The translations under genes and the position numbers were made by a program. A stretch of DNA of 24,337 nt from an uncultured bacterium (lineage in GTDB: Bacteria > Actinomycetota > Coriobacteriia > Coriobacteriales > Coriobacteriaceae): assembly GCA_905215765.1 (NCBI GenBank), contig CAJMRP010000013.1, positions 1-24,337 on the forward strand. Direction: 5' to 3'. Below are positions 1 to 6,786 of the stretch, piece after piece. The notes beneath the pieces were generated by a model. It was not told the origin of the DNA. It was given only the letters and a program-made list of their open reading frames with translations, and searched no databases. Each line of letters begins with the position of its first letter. The first letter of the stretch is position 1.

Positions 1-10
1 TGACTTGAAG

Positions 11-41
11 AAGGGGGAGGCCTCGCGGCCTCCCCCTTTTT
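11..41 (+). terminator. Intrinsic terminator of a gene upstream of the window
   Basis: A 10-bp perfect G+C-rich stem (13-22 with 27-36, arms GGGGGAGGCC and GGCCTCCCCC) closes a TCGC tetraloop and is followed directly by five T. The T-tract is on the right, so it ends a rightward gene outside the window. It could also stop leftward transcription from the gene ending at 106, but there is no comparable T-run on that side. Confidence 0.85.
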
Positions 42-105
42 GCGTTTATGGGGCGTAAATGACTCTATTACACCAGACGATCTTATCGTTTTTGGTATTG
101 AGCCT

Positions 106-573
106 TTATTTAAAGAAGATAAATCGAATAACAAGGGCAACTGCTATGGCCACAATGATCAAAAGCAGGATTGTCAGTCGATGCTGCTTGCGTCGTTTAC
201 TTGATGAAACGAAGATTGATTTTCCCTGTTTTGGCGTTTCGAGATAGCGAGCCGAATGCGTCAAGGTTTGCTTTGGTCGAGGACCTCTTTGTTGATGAGT
301 GGCGGATGCTTTCATCGGCTCATCACTAGCTGCGCTGTTTTTAGATAATGGTGCGTCTTTCAGATATACAGGGTCTCCCGAGGCGACGCCCATATGTTTA
401 CGCCCCGTTTGGGCATCCTCGAGTGTTTGATATCGATTTCTCGTCACATACTCGGGCTCCGGATCATTAATGGGCTCTTGCGAGATGTGGGGGCGATGGA
501 ACCGTGGCGGCTGCGTGGAAGTATCTTCCCCCTGCGTCGGCATAAACATTTTGTTCTGGTTTTGGTCGTCCAT
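106..573 (-). CDS. Hypothetical protein with a single C-terminal membrane anchor
   Basis: A 155-residue protein of no family I recognise. The first ~125 residues are polar, rich in Pro, Gln, Asp, Ser and Thr, and look disordered. A basic patch (KRRKQHR, about 126-132) then precedes one hydrophobic segment (about 133-151, LTILLLIIVAIAVALVIRF) that ends almost at the C-terminus. The topology suggested is a tail-anchored protein with a cytoplasmic N-terminal region, the basic residues acting as the inside-positive flank. The ATG at 573 is preceded by AAAGGG at 5-nt spacing. It is leftward, divergent from hsp20 and separated from it by 277 bp. Function is unknown. The coherent RBS, basic patch and membrane segment argue that it is a real gene. 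Confidence 0.72.
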   Translation of the reverse strand: MDDQNQNKMFMPTQGEDTSTQPPRFHRPHISQEPINDPEPEYVTRNRYQTLEDAQTGRKHMGVASGDPVYLKDAPLSKNSAASDEPMKASATHQQRGPRPKQTLTHSARYLETPKQGKSIFVSSSKRRKQHRLTILLLIIVAIAVALVIRFIFFK

Positions 574-755
574 GATGCCCTTTAGCTCGTTACCAACAAC
601 GTGTACGCGCTCATTGTAAGCCCCTTGTTATTTGTAGCTGGGGACATACTCGGTATTTAAGCTCTGGTTCAAAGAACCTTAACCTTCCTAAAACCTAAGT
701 CATACGCACTTAGATATGCTTATAGTACTGGACTCAAAAAACTTTATAGTCGATG

Positions 756-784
756 TATATATGAGCACTGGGTGGGCATATATA
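756..784. promoter_or_regulatory. Putative operator of hsp20 (inverted repeat)
   Basis: Perfect 8-bp arms TATATATG and CATATATA are separated by 13 bp. The symmetry continues for two further matches inside the arms (CA / TG at 766-767 and 773-774 give 10 of 12). It lies 67-95 bp upstream of the hsp20 ATG, where a heat-shock repressor could act. Regulator identity is inference only. Confidence 0.35.
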
Positions 785-836
785 AGAGCGTCAAAAGAAG
801 TCCCAGTCACCTGGAAGATGACTCGGCAGTCCTATA

Positions 837-842
837 AAGGAG
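837..842 (+). promoter_or_regulatory. RBS that sets the hsp20 start
   Basis: AAGGAG with 8-nt spacing to the ATG at 851. This is the only good Shine-Dalgarno sequence in the open frame and places the start at 851 rather than 716. Confidence 0.85.
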
Positions 843-850
843 TGGTAAAC

Positions 851-1282
851 ATGGCAAGCATGGTTCCTTATCGTTCGGTTTTTGGCGTTCGTCCCTCTGC
901 AAGCTCGCTGTTCGATCTGTTTGATGATATGAGCGACCTAGCGAACAGCTCGATTGCCTCTAAGGCGTTCCCCGTTGACGTTGAGGATAAGGGCGATGGC
1001 TATGAGGTCAAGGCTTATCTGACCGGCGTCGCCAAGGACGATATCGATGTCGAGCTTAACGAGGGCCGTCTGTCCATTAGCGTGAATGTCGAGGAAGACG
1101 AGGAGAACGAGGGCAAGAACTTCCTGCAGAAGGAGTTCAGCTCGTACAGCGCGACGCGTGGCGTGTATCTTAAGGACGCTTCGAGCGAGGGCCTCTCGGC
1201 TAAGTACGCTGACGGCATCCTGACCGTTACGGTTCCCAAGATCGTCGAGAAGAAGAACGTTACGAAGATCTCCATCGAATAA
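851..1282 (+). CDS. Hsp20 / alpha-crystallin small heat shock protein
   Basis: A 143-residue small heat-shock chaperone, the usual length for bacterial Hsp20. Such proteins hold unfolding clients in the cytoplasm without ATP until DnaK or ClpB refolds them. The N-terminal arm (1-38) contains aromatic residues (FDLFDDM). The alpha-crystallin domain spans about 39-131 and carries the family signature A-x-x-x-D-G-I-L-T-V-T-V-P-K near its end (residues 117-130). The C-terminal tail ends KISIE, an I-x-I type motif (140-142) used in oligomer assembly. The insertion EEDEENEGK (81-89) between strands is highly acidic. It is a single-gene transcript closed by a shared bidirectional terminator. The start is fixed by AAGGAG 8 nt upstream. 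Identification is firm. Confidence 0.95.
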   Translation: MASMVPYRSVFGVRPSASSLFDLFDDMSDLANSSIASKAFPVDVEDKGDGYEVKAYLTGVAKDDIDVELNEGRLSISVNVEEDEENEGKNFLQKEFSSYSATRGVYLKDASSEGLSAKYADGILTVTVPKIVEKKNVTKISIE

Positions 1283-1315
1283 CTTCGTTGGTGTTCTTCG
1301 CTATTAAAAGACAAC

Positions 1316-1349
1316 AAAAGGGACTGGGAAGCGATTCCCGGCCCCTTTT
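1316..1349. terminator. Bidirectional terminator between hsp20 and walJ
   Basis: A 15-position stem (1316-1330 with 1335-1349; one A-C mismatch and one G-T wobble) with GCGA loop. AAAA on the left and TTTT on the right give a U-tract to both transcripts, serving the convergent hsp20 and the leftward gene ending at 1365. Confidence 0.8.
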
Positions 1350-1364
1350 GCTGTTTAGGACAGT

Positions 1365-2174
1365 CTATTGAATGGTTGCTGGCCGATACTGGCTTGCGGG
1401 GCGTATCGAGAGTTTTCGCGATCCTTGGAGAAGGGTGGCGGAGCTGTCGAGCTCGTCATCTAGGGTTGCGGCTAGAGCTTTGGCATAGCTTTTGACGGTA
1501 AGGCTCGGACGATTGTTGTCTTGGCTGATATGCATGGCAATGAGCTGTTCGGTGCGATCGGTAACAAGTTCGCGCGCGGCTTCGGCGGCTTGGCCGTTGG
1601 AGAGGTGTCCCCTTGCAGACAGGATGCGCTCCTGAAGAAAGCGGGGATATTCTCCCTCGCGCAGCATGGTCACATCGTGGTTGTTTTCGAGCGCGAGGAC
1701 TCGACAATCTTTGAGGGTGTTCATGGCTTGGCTCGATAGCTCTCCGGTGTCGGTAGCAAAGCCGATGGAATCATCGAGGGCGTCGAATCGAAAGCCGATT
1801 GGATTTATGACATCGTGTGATGTTGAGTAGGTTTGCACGTGGATGCCGGCAATGGATAGGGTGTCACCGGGGTCGAATTCCTCGACAGGCAGATGCGAAA
1901 GATTTTCTTTGCTCGAAAGTGTGCCCCTGCTGGCAAAGAGGGGACCGTGCCAGTGCTTGCACCAGACATCGAGACCCTTGATGTGATCGCTATGCTCATG
2001 AGTAATGAGAAGAGCCGAGACGTTGTCTGTCGAGAGCCCCAGTTCTGCCATGCGCTTTAATGTCTCGCGGCGAGACAGTCCGTCATCGACCATAATGAGC
2101 CCCTGCGGGCCCTCGATGAGTGCGCAGTTGCCTTTAGAGCCACTGCCGAGGATATGAAGGTGCAGACGAGACAT
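1365..2174 (-). CDS. walJ: MBL-fold metallohydrolase, WalJ/YycJ family
   Basis: A 269-residue metallo-beta-lactamase-fold protein. The N-terminus has the YycJ/WalJ signature G-S-G-S-K-G-N-C (residues 10-17), followed by the metal-binding motif T-H-E-H-S-D-H (58-64). Later ligands are visible as TSHD, ATDTG (an Asp) and the RGHLSNGQAAEAA stretch typical of this family. In Firmicutes the gene usually ends the walRK operon and has been linked to DNA exonuclease activity and coordination of cell-wall processes with replication; that role is carried over by homology only. Here no walRK is present and the gene stands alone, divergent from tilS. The ATG at 2174 has only a weak GGA-type RBS. Confidence 0.85.
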   Translation of the reverse strand: MSRLHLHILGSGSKGNCALIEGPQGLIMVDDGLSRRETLKRMAELGLSTDNVSALLITHEHSDHIKGLDVWCKHWHGPLFASRGTLSSKENLSHLPVEEFDPGDTLSIAGIHVQTYSTSHDVINPIGFRFDALDDSIGFATDTGELSSQAMNTLKDCRVLALENNHDVTMLREGEYPRFLQERILSARGHLSNGQAAEAARELVTDRTEQLIAMHISQDNNRPSLTVKSYAKALAATLDDELDSSATLLQGSRKLSIRPASQYRPATIQ

Positions 2175-2210
2175 AAGATTCCAAAGGATACAATGGGTGC
2201 GGACGAATGG

Positions 2211-2216
2211 AGGAGG
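2211..2216 (+). promoter_or_regulatory. RBS that sets the tilS start
   Basis: AGGAGG with 6-nt spacing to the ATG at 2223. Earlier in-frame ATGs at 2154 (inside the divergent walJ) and 2193 (AAAGGA upstream) are less likely. Confidence 0.7.
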
Positions 2217-2222
2217 AAGCGA

Positions 2223-3761
2223 ATGCCAACGGTATCACAGCATTACGGACACCATGCCGTGCCCGGGGCAGTCGATGAGACCCGAACGAGGCAGCAGGCT
2301 GCTCCTGTCGTGCTCATGGTATCAGGCGGCGCGGACTCGACGGCACTGCTTCTTATGGCGTGCACATCAAAGCTGGATATCCAAGACGGGCGCGGTGTTG
2401 CCCCCATTGCTCGCGAGCGCCTGCATGTGCTGCATGTAAACCATCATCTGCGCGGCAAGGCGTCCGATGGCGACGAGGCCTTTGTGCGTGAGCTCTGCGC
2501 GAAATATGGTTTACCGCTGTGCGTGGAGCACGCTTATTTTGATGGGGAGTCGGGCAATATTGAGGCCGCGGCCCGCGAAGTGCGCTATGCCGCGGCGCGG
2601 AGGTATGTTCGCGAGCTCTGCGCCCAGACGGGGGCACCGCGAACGGCGGCTCGTATCTGCACCGCGCACACGTCTTCGGATCGCGCGGAAACGTTTTTGA
2701 TGAACGCGATTAAGGGTTCGGGGCCCGCTGGCCTATCGAGCATTCCTCGCCGGAGGAATATCGTGGTGCGTCCCTTGCTCGACCTAACTCATGGCGAGCT
2801 CGTGGGCTATCTACAGGTACATGGTCAGCCGTGGCGTGAAGACGAGAGCAATGAGGATATCTCGTATCTGCGAAACTACGTGCGCCATCGAGTAATGCCA
2901 GTGGTGGCGCAGCGCAACGCGAGCGTCTGCAAGACGATTGGCGCCGCCTGCGAGATCTTAGGCGATGAGGACGCGTTTTTGTCTCAGCTTTCGGCACAGG
3001 CGTTTCGAAGCTGTTTGCGCAAAGAGGCAGCGGGTGCGCTGGTGCTCGATGCCAGGCGCTTGGCTGCGGCCGAGGTGGTAATCGCGCGGCGCATCGTGCG
3101 ACTGGCGATTAAGCGCATCGATCCGGACGCTCGTCCCGAGATGCGACATGTGGAGCGAGTCCTTTCCTGCGTTGCCGAGGGCACCGGCTCGGTCACGCTT
3201 CCGGCGGGGATTGACGCACGCATTGAGTTTGGCATGCTGGCGTTTAAGGCGCCGGCGGCTCGCGAGGGCCTGGTCGCGGACTGGGTTACCGTACCCGGTC
3301 GTTTGCCGTTGGGCGGGGGACGTATGCTGGTCACAGAACCGATGGCTGTTGAGCCGGGATGCGATATCGTGCGCCGCGCCCGTGAGCTTGCGGCTGCCGG
3401 GGAAGTGACAGCTTTGGTAGACGCGGCTGCCCTGGGTTTTGCCGACAGCGATAGTGAGCGGATCCTGGCGGGCTCGCGTGGCGAGATCCCTGCCGAGGCG
3501 CGATTGGCGCGCCTGTGGGTGGACGGTCCCGCGCCGGGAGACGTGATGTGCCCGTTAGGGATGAGTGGCCGAAGCAAGAAAGTATCCGATTTGCTAGGTG
3601 AGGCTCGCATTCCCGTTTCCGAGCGCGCCGGCGTGCCCATGGTGAGGACGGCGCCGGGGGGTGCCGTGGTGTGGGTCGCCGGAGTTCGCGCGGACGAGCG
3701 TTTTAAGTGCACGGCCGCAACGCGCGTGGCATATCTGCTCCGCGTGGTCGATGCGGAATAG
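2223..3761 (+). CDS. tilS: tRNA(Ile)-lysidine synthetase TilS
   Basis: The enzyme converts C34 of tRNA-Ile(CAU) to lysidine using lysine and ATP, switching the tRNA from Met to Ile identity; it is normally essential. The protein is 512 residues from the chosen start. The PP-loop ATPase motif S-G-G-A-D-S is at 34-39. The catalytic-domain motif H-T-S-S-D-R-A-E-T-F follows, and then GSGPAGLSSIPRRR, characteristic of TilS. The C-terminal part (about 430-512) matches the TilS C-terminal domain, with G-R-S-K-K-V-S-D-L-L and IPVSERAGVPMV. The gene precedes hpt and ftsH, the order conserved across many Gram-positive bacteria. The start at 2223 rests on its AGGAGG; 2193 would add 10 residues. Confidence 0.93.
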   Translation: MPTVSQHYGHHAVPGAVDETRTRQQAAPVVLMVSGGADSTALLLMACTSKLDIQDGRGVAPIARERLHVLHVNHHLRGKASDGDEAFVRELCAKYGLPLCVEHAYFDGESGNIEAAAREVRYAAARRYVRELCAQTGAPRTAARICTAHTSSDRAETFLMNAIKGSGPAGLSSIPRRRNIVVRPLLDLTHGELVGYLQVHGQPWREDESNEDISYLRNYVRHRVMPVVAQRNASVCKTIGAACEILGDEDAFLSQLSAQAFRSCLRKEAAGALVLDARRLAAAEVVIARRIVRLAIKRIDPDARPEMRHVERVLSCVAEGTGSVTLPAGIDARIEFGMLAFKAPAAREGLVADWVTVPGRLPLGGGRMLVTEPMAVEPGCDIVRRARELAAAGEVTALVDAAALGFADSDSERILAGSRGEIPAEARLARLWVDGPAPGDVMCPLGMSGRSKKVSDLLGEARIPVSERAGVPMVRTAPGGAVVWVAGVRADERFKCTAATRVAYLLRVVDAE

Positions 3762-3823
3762 CGTCCCACGCCTGCTATTCTGTGCGACGTTGACGGTATT
3801 CCCGCGCTGATGGCGCACGGGCT

Positions 3824-3852
3824 GGTAAATTTACCCCGTGCGCTGCTAGAAT
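3824..3852 (+). promoter_or_regulatory. Putative hpt-ftsH promoter with overlapping palindrome
   Basis: An extended -10 box TGC-TAGAAT (3844-3852) lies 57 bp before the hpt ATG. No good -35 is present. Instead the -35 region holds the perfect 12-bp palindrome GGTAAATTTACC (3824-3835), extended by GCACGGG / CCGTGC flanks with a 2-nt offset. This looks like an operator covering an extended -10 promoter. Confidence 0.45.
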
Positions 3853-3908
3853 GTGTAGTTCGCGTCCATACGGCGGTGTGTGGGCGATAAGCACAAGAAA
3901 GGGTTGTC

Positions 3909-4457
3909 ATGGCTTCTCAACATCCGGATATCGAGAAGGTTCTGTTCACGCAGGAGGATATCGACGGTATCGTCTCTCGCCTGGGCGAGGAGATTACGCG
4001 CGACTACGCGGGTAAGGATCTGGTGCTGATTGCGGTCCTGCGCGGCGCCGTGGTCTTTATGGGCGACCTGATGCGTAAGATCGAGCTGCCGACCAACATC
4101 GATTTCATGGCTGTTTCGAGCTACGGCGACGGTGTGAAGTCCTCGGGTATCGTGCGTATCATTAAGGACCTGGATATCGACATCCGCGGTCGCGACGTGC
4201 TGATCGTCGAGGACATTCTGGACTCGGGCCTGACGCTCAAGTATCTGATGAAGAACCTCGAGAGCCGCAAGCCCGCTTCTCTGGAGGTCGCCGCCTTCCT
4301 GTGGAAGGACGTTGAGGACCGCGTCTCGGCCATCACGCCCAAGTATGTTGGAACCCATTGCCCCGATGCCTTTGTGGTGGGCTACGGCCTCGACTATGCC
4401 GAGCGCTATCGCAACCTTCCGTATCTGGGCATTTTGAAACCGGAGGTTTATTCGTAA
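3909..4457 (+). CDS. hpt: Hypoxanthine phosphoribosyltransferase
   Basis: A 182-residue cytoplasmic purine-salvage enzyme that transfers phosphoribose from PRPP to hypoxanthine (and usually guanine), giving IMP or GMP. The PRPP-binding motif V-L-I-V-E-D-I-L-D-S-G-L-T-L is at 97-110. The flexible catalytic loop contains SSYGDG (70-75). The C-terminal base-binding part includes VGYGLDYAERYRNLPYLGIL, typical of bacterial HPRT. Length is normal for the family. The start follows AAAGGG. The stop codon lies one nucleotide before the ftsH ATG, so the two are certainly co-transcribed and probably translationally coupled. Identification is firm. Confidence 0.95.
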   Translation: MASQHPDIEKVLFTQEDIDGIVSRLGEEITRDYAGKDLVLIAVLRGAVVFMGDLMRKIELPTNIDFMAVSSYGDGVKSSGIVRIIKDLDIDIRGRDVLIVEDILDSGLTLKYLMKNLESRKPASLEVAAFLWKDVEDRVSAITPKYVGTHCPDAFVVGYGLDYAERYRNLPYLGILKPEVYS

Positions 4458-4458
4458 G

Positions 4459-6600
4459 ATGCCCGACGACCGTAACGACAACAATTCCCAGACTCCCCGG
4501 GACCCAAAGATCCCGGGGATGCCCGGAGGCAAGAAGCCCACGCGTACGGGCTGGCTGTATTTTCTTTTGGCTTGCGCGCTTCTGGGCTATGCCTTCTTTA
4601 ATATGGGTTCCGGCTTTGCCAGCTCCAGCAATACCGTTAAGCTCGCGACGAGCGAGATGGTGAGCGCCATCAAGCAGGATCGCGTCGAAGATCTGACCTA
4701 TACGGTTCAAGACGGAAGCGTGACGGGTCATTACTGGAAGACAAAAAAGGACAAGGGCGATACGAGCGAGCTCAAGAGCTTCTCTTCGACCTATGTCGGC
4801 TCCGATTCGCTTGCCGAGCTCATGGCGGAGCACCCCGATACCAAGTACATCGTCAACACCAACGATCCCGATTTTTGGGGCGACTTGGCGATGAGTGTGC
4901 TTCCGACGATCGCCCTTATCGCCATCATGTTCTACTTTATGCGCCAGATGATGGGCGCCAACAACAGGAACATGCAGTTTGGCAAGACCAACGCCAAGAC
5001 CAACGAGGCCACACGCCCCAAGGTCAAGTTTGAAGACGTTGCCGGAGTGGACGAGGCAGTCGAGGAGCTCGAGGAGATCCGTGACTTTTTGAGCGATCCG
5101 GATCGCTATCGCAAGCTGGGCGCCAAGATCCCGCGTGGCGTGTTGCTGGTTGGCCCTCCGGGCACCGGTAAAACGCTGCTGGCCAAGGCCGTTGCCGGCG
5201 AGGCGGGCGTGCCGTTCTTTAGCATCTCGGGTTCCGACTTTGTCGAGATGTTCGTAGGTGTCGGCGCCAGCCGTGTGCGTGACCTCTTTAAGGAGGCCAA
5301 GTCCCAGGCCCCGTCGATCATCTTCATCGATGAGATCGATGCCGTGGGACGTCAGCGCGGAGCTGGCTTGGGCGGCGGTCACGACGAGCGCGAGCAGACG
5401 CTCAACCAGCTGCTGGTCGAGATGGACGGCTTTGAGGAAAGCGAGTCGGTCATCCTGATCGCTGCGACCAACCGTCCTGACATCCTGGATCCGGCATTGC
5501 TGCGTCCCGGCCGTTTTGACCGTCAGGTTACGGTCGACCGTCCGGATGTGAAGGGCCGCGAGCAGATCTTGCGCGTGCATGCCGAGAACAAGCCGATGGA
5601 CGAGGACGTTAAGTTTGAGAAACTCGCCCAGATGACCGTTGGCTTTACTGGCGCCGATTTGGCGAACCTGCTCAACGAGTCTGCGCTGCTGGCTGCCCGC
5701 CGCCATCGTTCCGTGATCTCGATGGACGAGGTCGAGGAATCGATGGAGCGTGTGATTGCCGGACCGCAGCGTAAGGGTCGCGTGATGACCGAGGCCGAGC
5801 GCACCACGATTGCCTACCACGAGAGCGGTCACGCTTTGGTGGGCCACATCCTGGAGCACTCCGATCCGGTCCACAAGATCTCGATCGTCAGCCGCGGTCA
5901 GGCTCTGGGCTACACGCTGCAGCTTCCGCAGGAGGACCACTTCCTCAAGACCAAGAACGAGATGCTCGACGAGCTCGCCGTGTTCTTGGGCGGTCGCGTT
6001 GCCGAGGAGCTCATGTGCGATGACATTACGTCGGGCGCGAGCAACGATCTGGAGCGCGCAACCAAGATGGCGCGCGAGATGGTCACGCGCTTGGGCATGA
6101 GCGAGGAGCTGGGCACGCAAGTGTTTGGCGAGGCGCAACATCAGGTGTTCCTTGGTCGCGATTACGCCGATCACCAGGATTACTCCGAGGAGACGGCGCG
6201 CCGCATCGATATCGAGGTTCGGCGCATTATGCGTGAGGCCCATCGTCGTGCGGTCGAGATCCTGGACGCCCGTCGCGATCAGCTCGATCTGATGGCGAAG
6301 GTGCTGCTTGAGCGCGAGACTGTCGAGGGCGATGCCGTGAACGCCCTGCTCGATAACGAGTGGGACGCCTACCTTGAGCGCGAGGACGATATCCTGGCGG
6401 CCAAGGAGGAGCGCAATGCCAAGGCGGCCGGCATGCCGACCAAGAAGCGCGCGCCTCGTATGAGCGAGGAGGAGCTGGCGGCTGATGCCGCGGCCTTTGC
6501 GCAGGCGGCCATGCAGGAGGATGCCGAAGCCGCATCCGATGGTGCTGACGATGACCGTGCCGTCGTCGATGCCGATGCCGACACCGACGCCGACAAATAG
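4459..6600 (+). CDS. ftsH: ATP-dependent membrane zinc metalloprotease FtsH
   Basis: A hexameric AAA protease of the cytoplasmic membrane that degrades damaged membrane proteins and regulators. The 713 residues run: cytoplasmic N-terminus (1-30), TM1 (about 31-49), short extracytoplasmic domain, TM2 (about 145-161), AAA module and M41 peptidase. Walker A G-P-P-G-T-G-K-T is at 232-239, Walker B I-I-F-I-D-E-I-D at 287-294, and the second region of homology (ATNRPDILDPALLRPGRFDR) starts near 336. The zinc motif H-E-S-G-H is at 454-458. The tail beyond ~640 is Ala- and Asp/Glu-rich, ending in an Asp-Ala repeat of low complexity. The best upstream GGAGG (4442-4446) is 12 nt from the ATG, inside hpt, consistent with coupling. 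No domain is missing. Confidence 0.97.
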   Translation: MPDDRNDNNSQTPRDPKIPGMPGGKKPTRTGWLYFLLACALLGYAFFNMGSGFASSSNTVKLATSEMVSAIKQDRVEDLTYTVQDGSVTGHYWKTKKDKGDTSELKSFSSTYVGSDSLAELMAEHPDTKYIVNTNDPDFWGDLAMSVLPTIALIAIMFYFMRQMMGANNRNMQFGKTNAKTNEATRPKVKFEDVAGVDEAVEELEEIRDFLSDPDRYRKLGAKIPRGVLLVGPPGTGKTLLAKAVAGEAGVPFFSISGSDFVEMFVGVGASRVRDLFKEAKSQAPSIIFIDEIDAVGRQRGAGLGGGHDEREQTLNQLLVEMDGFEESESVILIAATNRPDILDPALLRPGRFDRQVTVDRPDVKGREQILRVHAENKPMDEDVKFEKLAQMTVGFTGADLANLLNESALLAARRHRSVISMDEVEESMERVIAGPQRKGRVMTEAERTTIAYHESGHALVGHILEHSDPVHKISIVSRGQALGYTLQLPQEDHFLKTKNEMLDELAVFLGGRVAEELMCDDITSGASNDLERATKMAREMVTRLGMSEELGTQVFGEAQHQVFLGRDYADHQDYSEETARRIDIEVRRIMREAHRRAVEILDARRDQLDLMAKVLLERETVEGDAVNALLDNEWDAYLEREDDILAAKEERNAKAAGMPTKKRAPRMSEEELAADAAAFAQAAMQEDAEAASDGADDDRAVVDADADTDADK

Positions 6601-6611
6601 TCTTTGTGGCG

Positions 6612-6647
6612 AAAGCCTCCGCGGGGAAACCTGCGGAGGCTTTTTTT
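6612..6647 (+). terminator. Terminator of the hpt-ftsH transcript
   Basis: Stem 6612-6622 with 6633-6643 plus inner G-G/C-C pairs closing a GAAA tetraloop (6626-6629), followed by T through 6647. It is a strong Rho-independent terminator 12 bp after the ftsH stop. Confidence 0.9.
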
Positions 6648-6665
6648 GAGCGATATAGGGCCGTC

Positions 6666-6727
6666 TGTTGATTGGGGACAGACTTAAATGAGCGTTTTCA
6701 CGCATTTAAGTCTGTCCCCAATCAACA
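6666..6727. repeat. Long perfect palindrome with GGGGACAG core (REP/MITE-like)
   Basis: Arms of 25 bp, 6666-6690 and 6703-6727, are exact reverse complements. The 12-bp centre adds a CGT/ACG pairing around TTTC. Each arm contains GGGGACAGACTTAAATG or its complement. It sits between the ftsH terminator and the aminotransferase promoter and has no T-tract, so it is not needed as a terminator. The GGGGACAG core also occurs in the repeats near 16.8, 18.8 and 22.0 kb. Confidence 0.8.
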
Positions 6728-6736
6728 TTGCTGCGG

Positions 6737-6762
6737 CACTTTGCTCAACTAAAGCGTACAAT
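6737..6762 (+). promoter_or_regulatory. Aminotransferase promoter with putative operator
   Basis: A TACAAT -10 box (6757-6762) is directly preceded by the 20-bp site CACTTTGCTCAACTAAAGCG (6737-6756), which occupies the spacer and -35 region. The site matches 17 of 20 positions of a site in the leader of the ABC operon (10797-10816). No canonical -35 is seen. Confidence 0.5.
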
Positions 6763-6774
6763 AGCGCCTATGCG

Positions 6775-6781
6775 AAAGGGG
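6775..6781 (+). promoter_or_regulatory. RBS that sets the aminotransferase start
   Basis: AAAGGGG with 5-nt spacing to the ATG at 6787. An earlier in-frame ATG at 6688 lies inside the palindrome and upstream of the promoter, so it is rejected. Confidence 0.85.
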
Positions 6782-6786
6782 AACAG

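Larger units (their letters stand above)
574..850. promoter_or_regulatory. Divergent intergenic region upstream of hsp20
   Basis: This A+T-rich gap holds no convincing gene. On the hsp20 side it has two direct TTATAGT copies 24 bp apart (720-726 and 744-750), either of which could serve as a -10 box, and an inverted repeat TATATATG (756-763) / CATATATA (777-784). No canonical CIRCE (TTAGCACTC-N9-GAGTGCTAA) or HAIR (CTTGAGT-N7-ACTCAAG) operator is present, only an isolated ACTCAA at 732-737. A frame open from an ATG at 716 continues into hsp20 but has no RBS and reads through this promoter-like DNA. Confidence 0.5.

Noticed and set aside
716..850. N-terminal extension of Hsp20 from an ATG at 716
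   Set aside because: No RBS, passes through promoter-like DNA, and would add 45 residues unknown in the family. AAGGAG points to 851.
2984..3910. A 308-codon minus-strand frame opposite tilS
   Set aside because: Ser/Arg/Thr-rich antisense product with no motif; tilS is clearly coding on the other strand.
4333..6705. A 790-codon open frame on the minus strand across ftsH
   Set aside because: It lies antisense to an unmistakable FtsH, has a low-complexity Arg/Leu/His-rich composition, no family motif and no RBS. Long antisense frames are expected from biased G+C-rich codon use.
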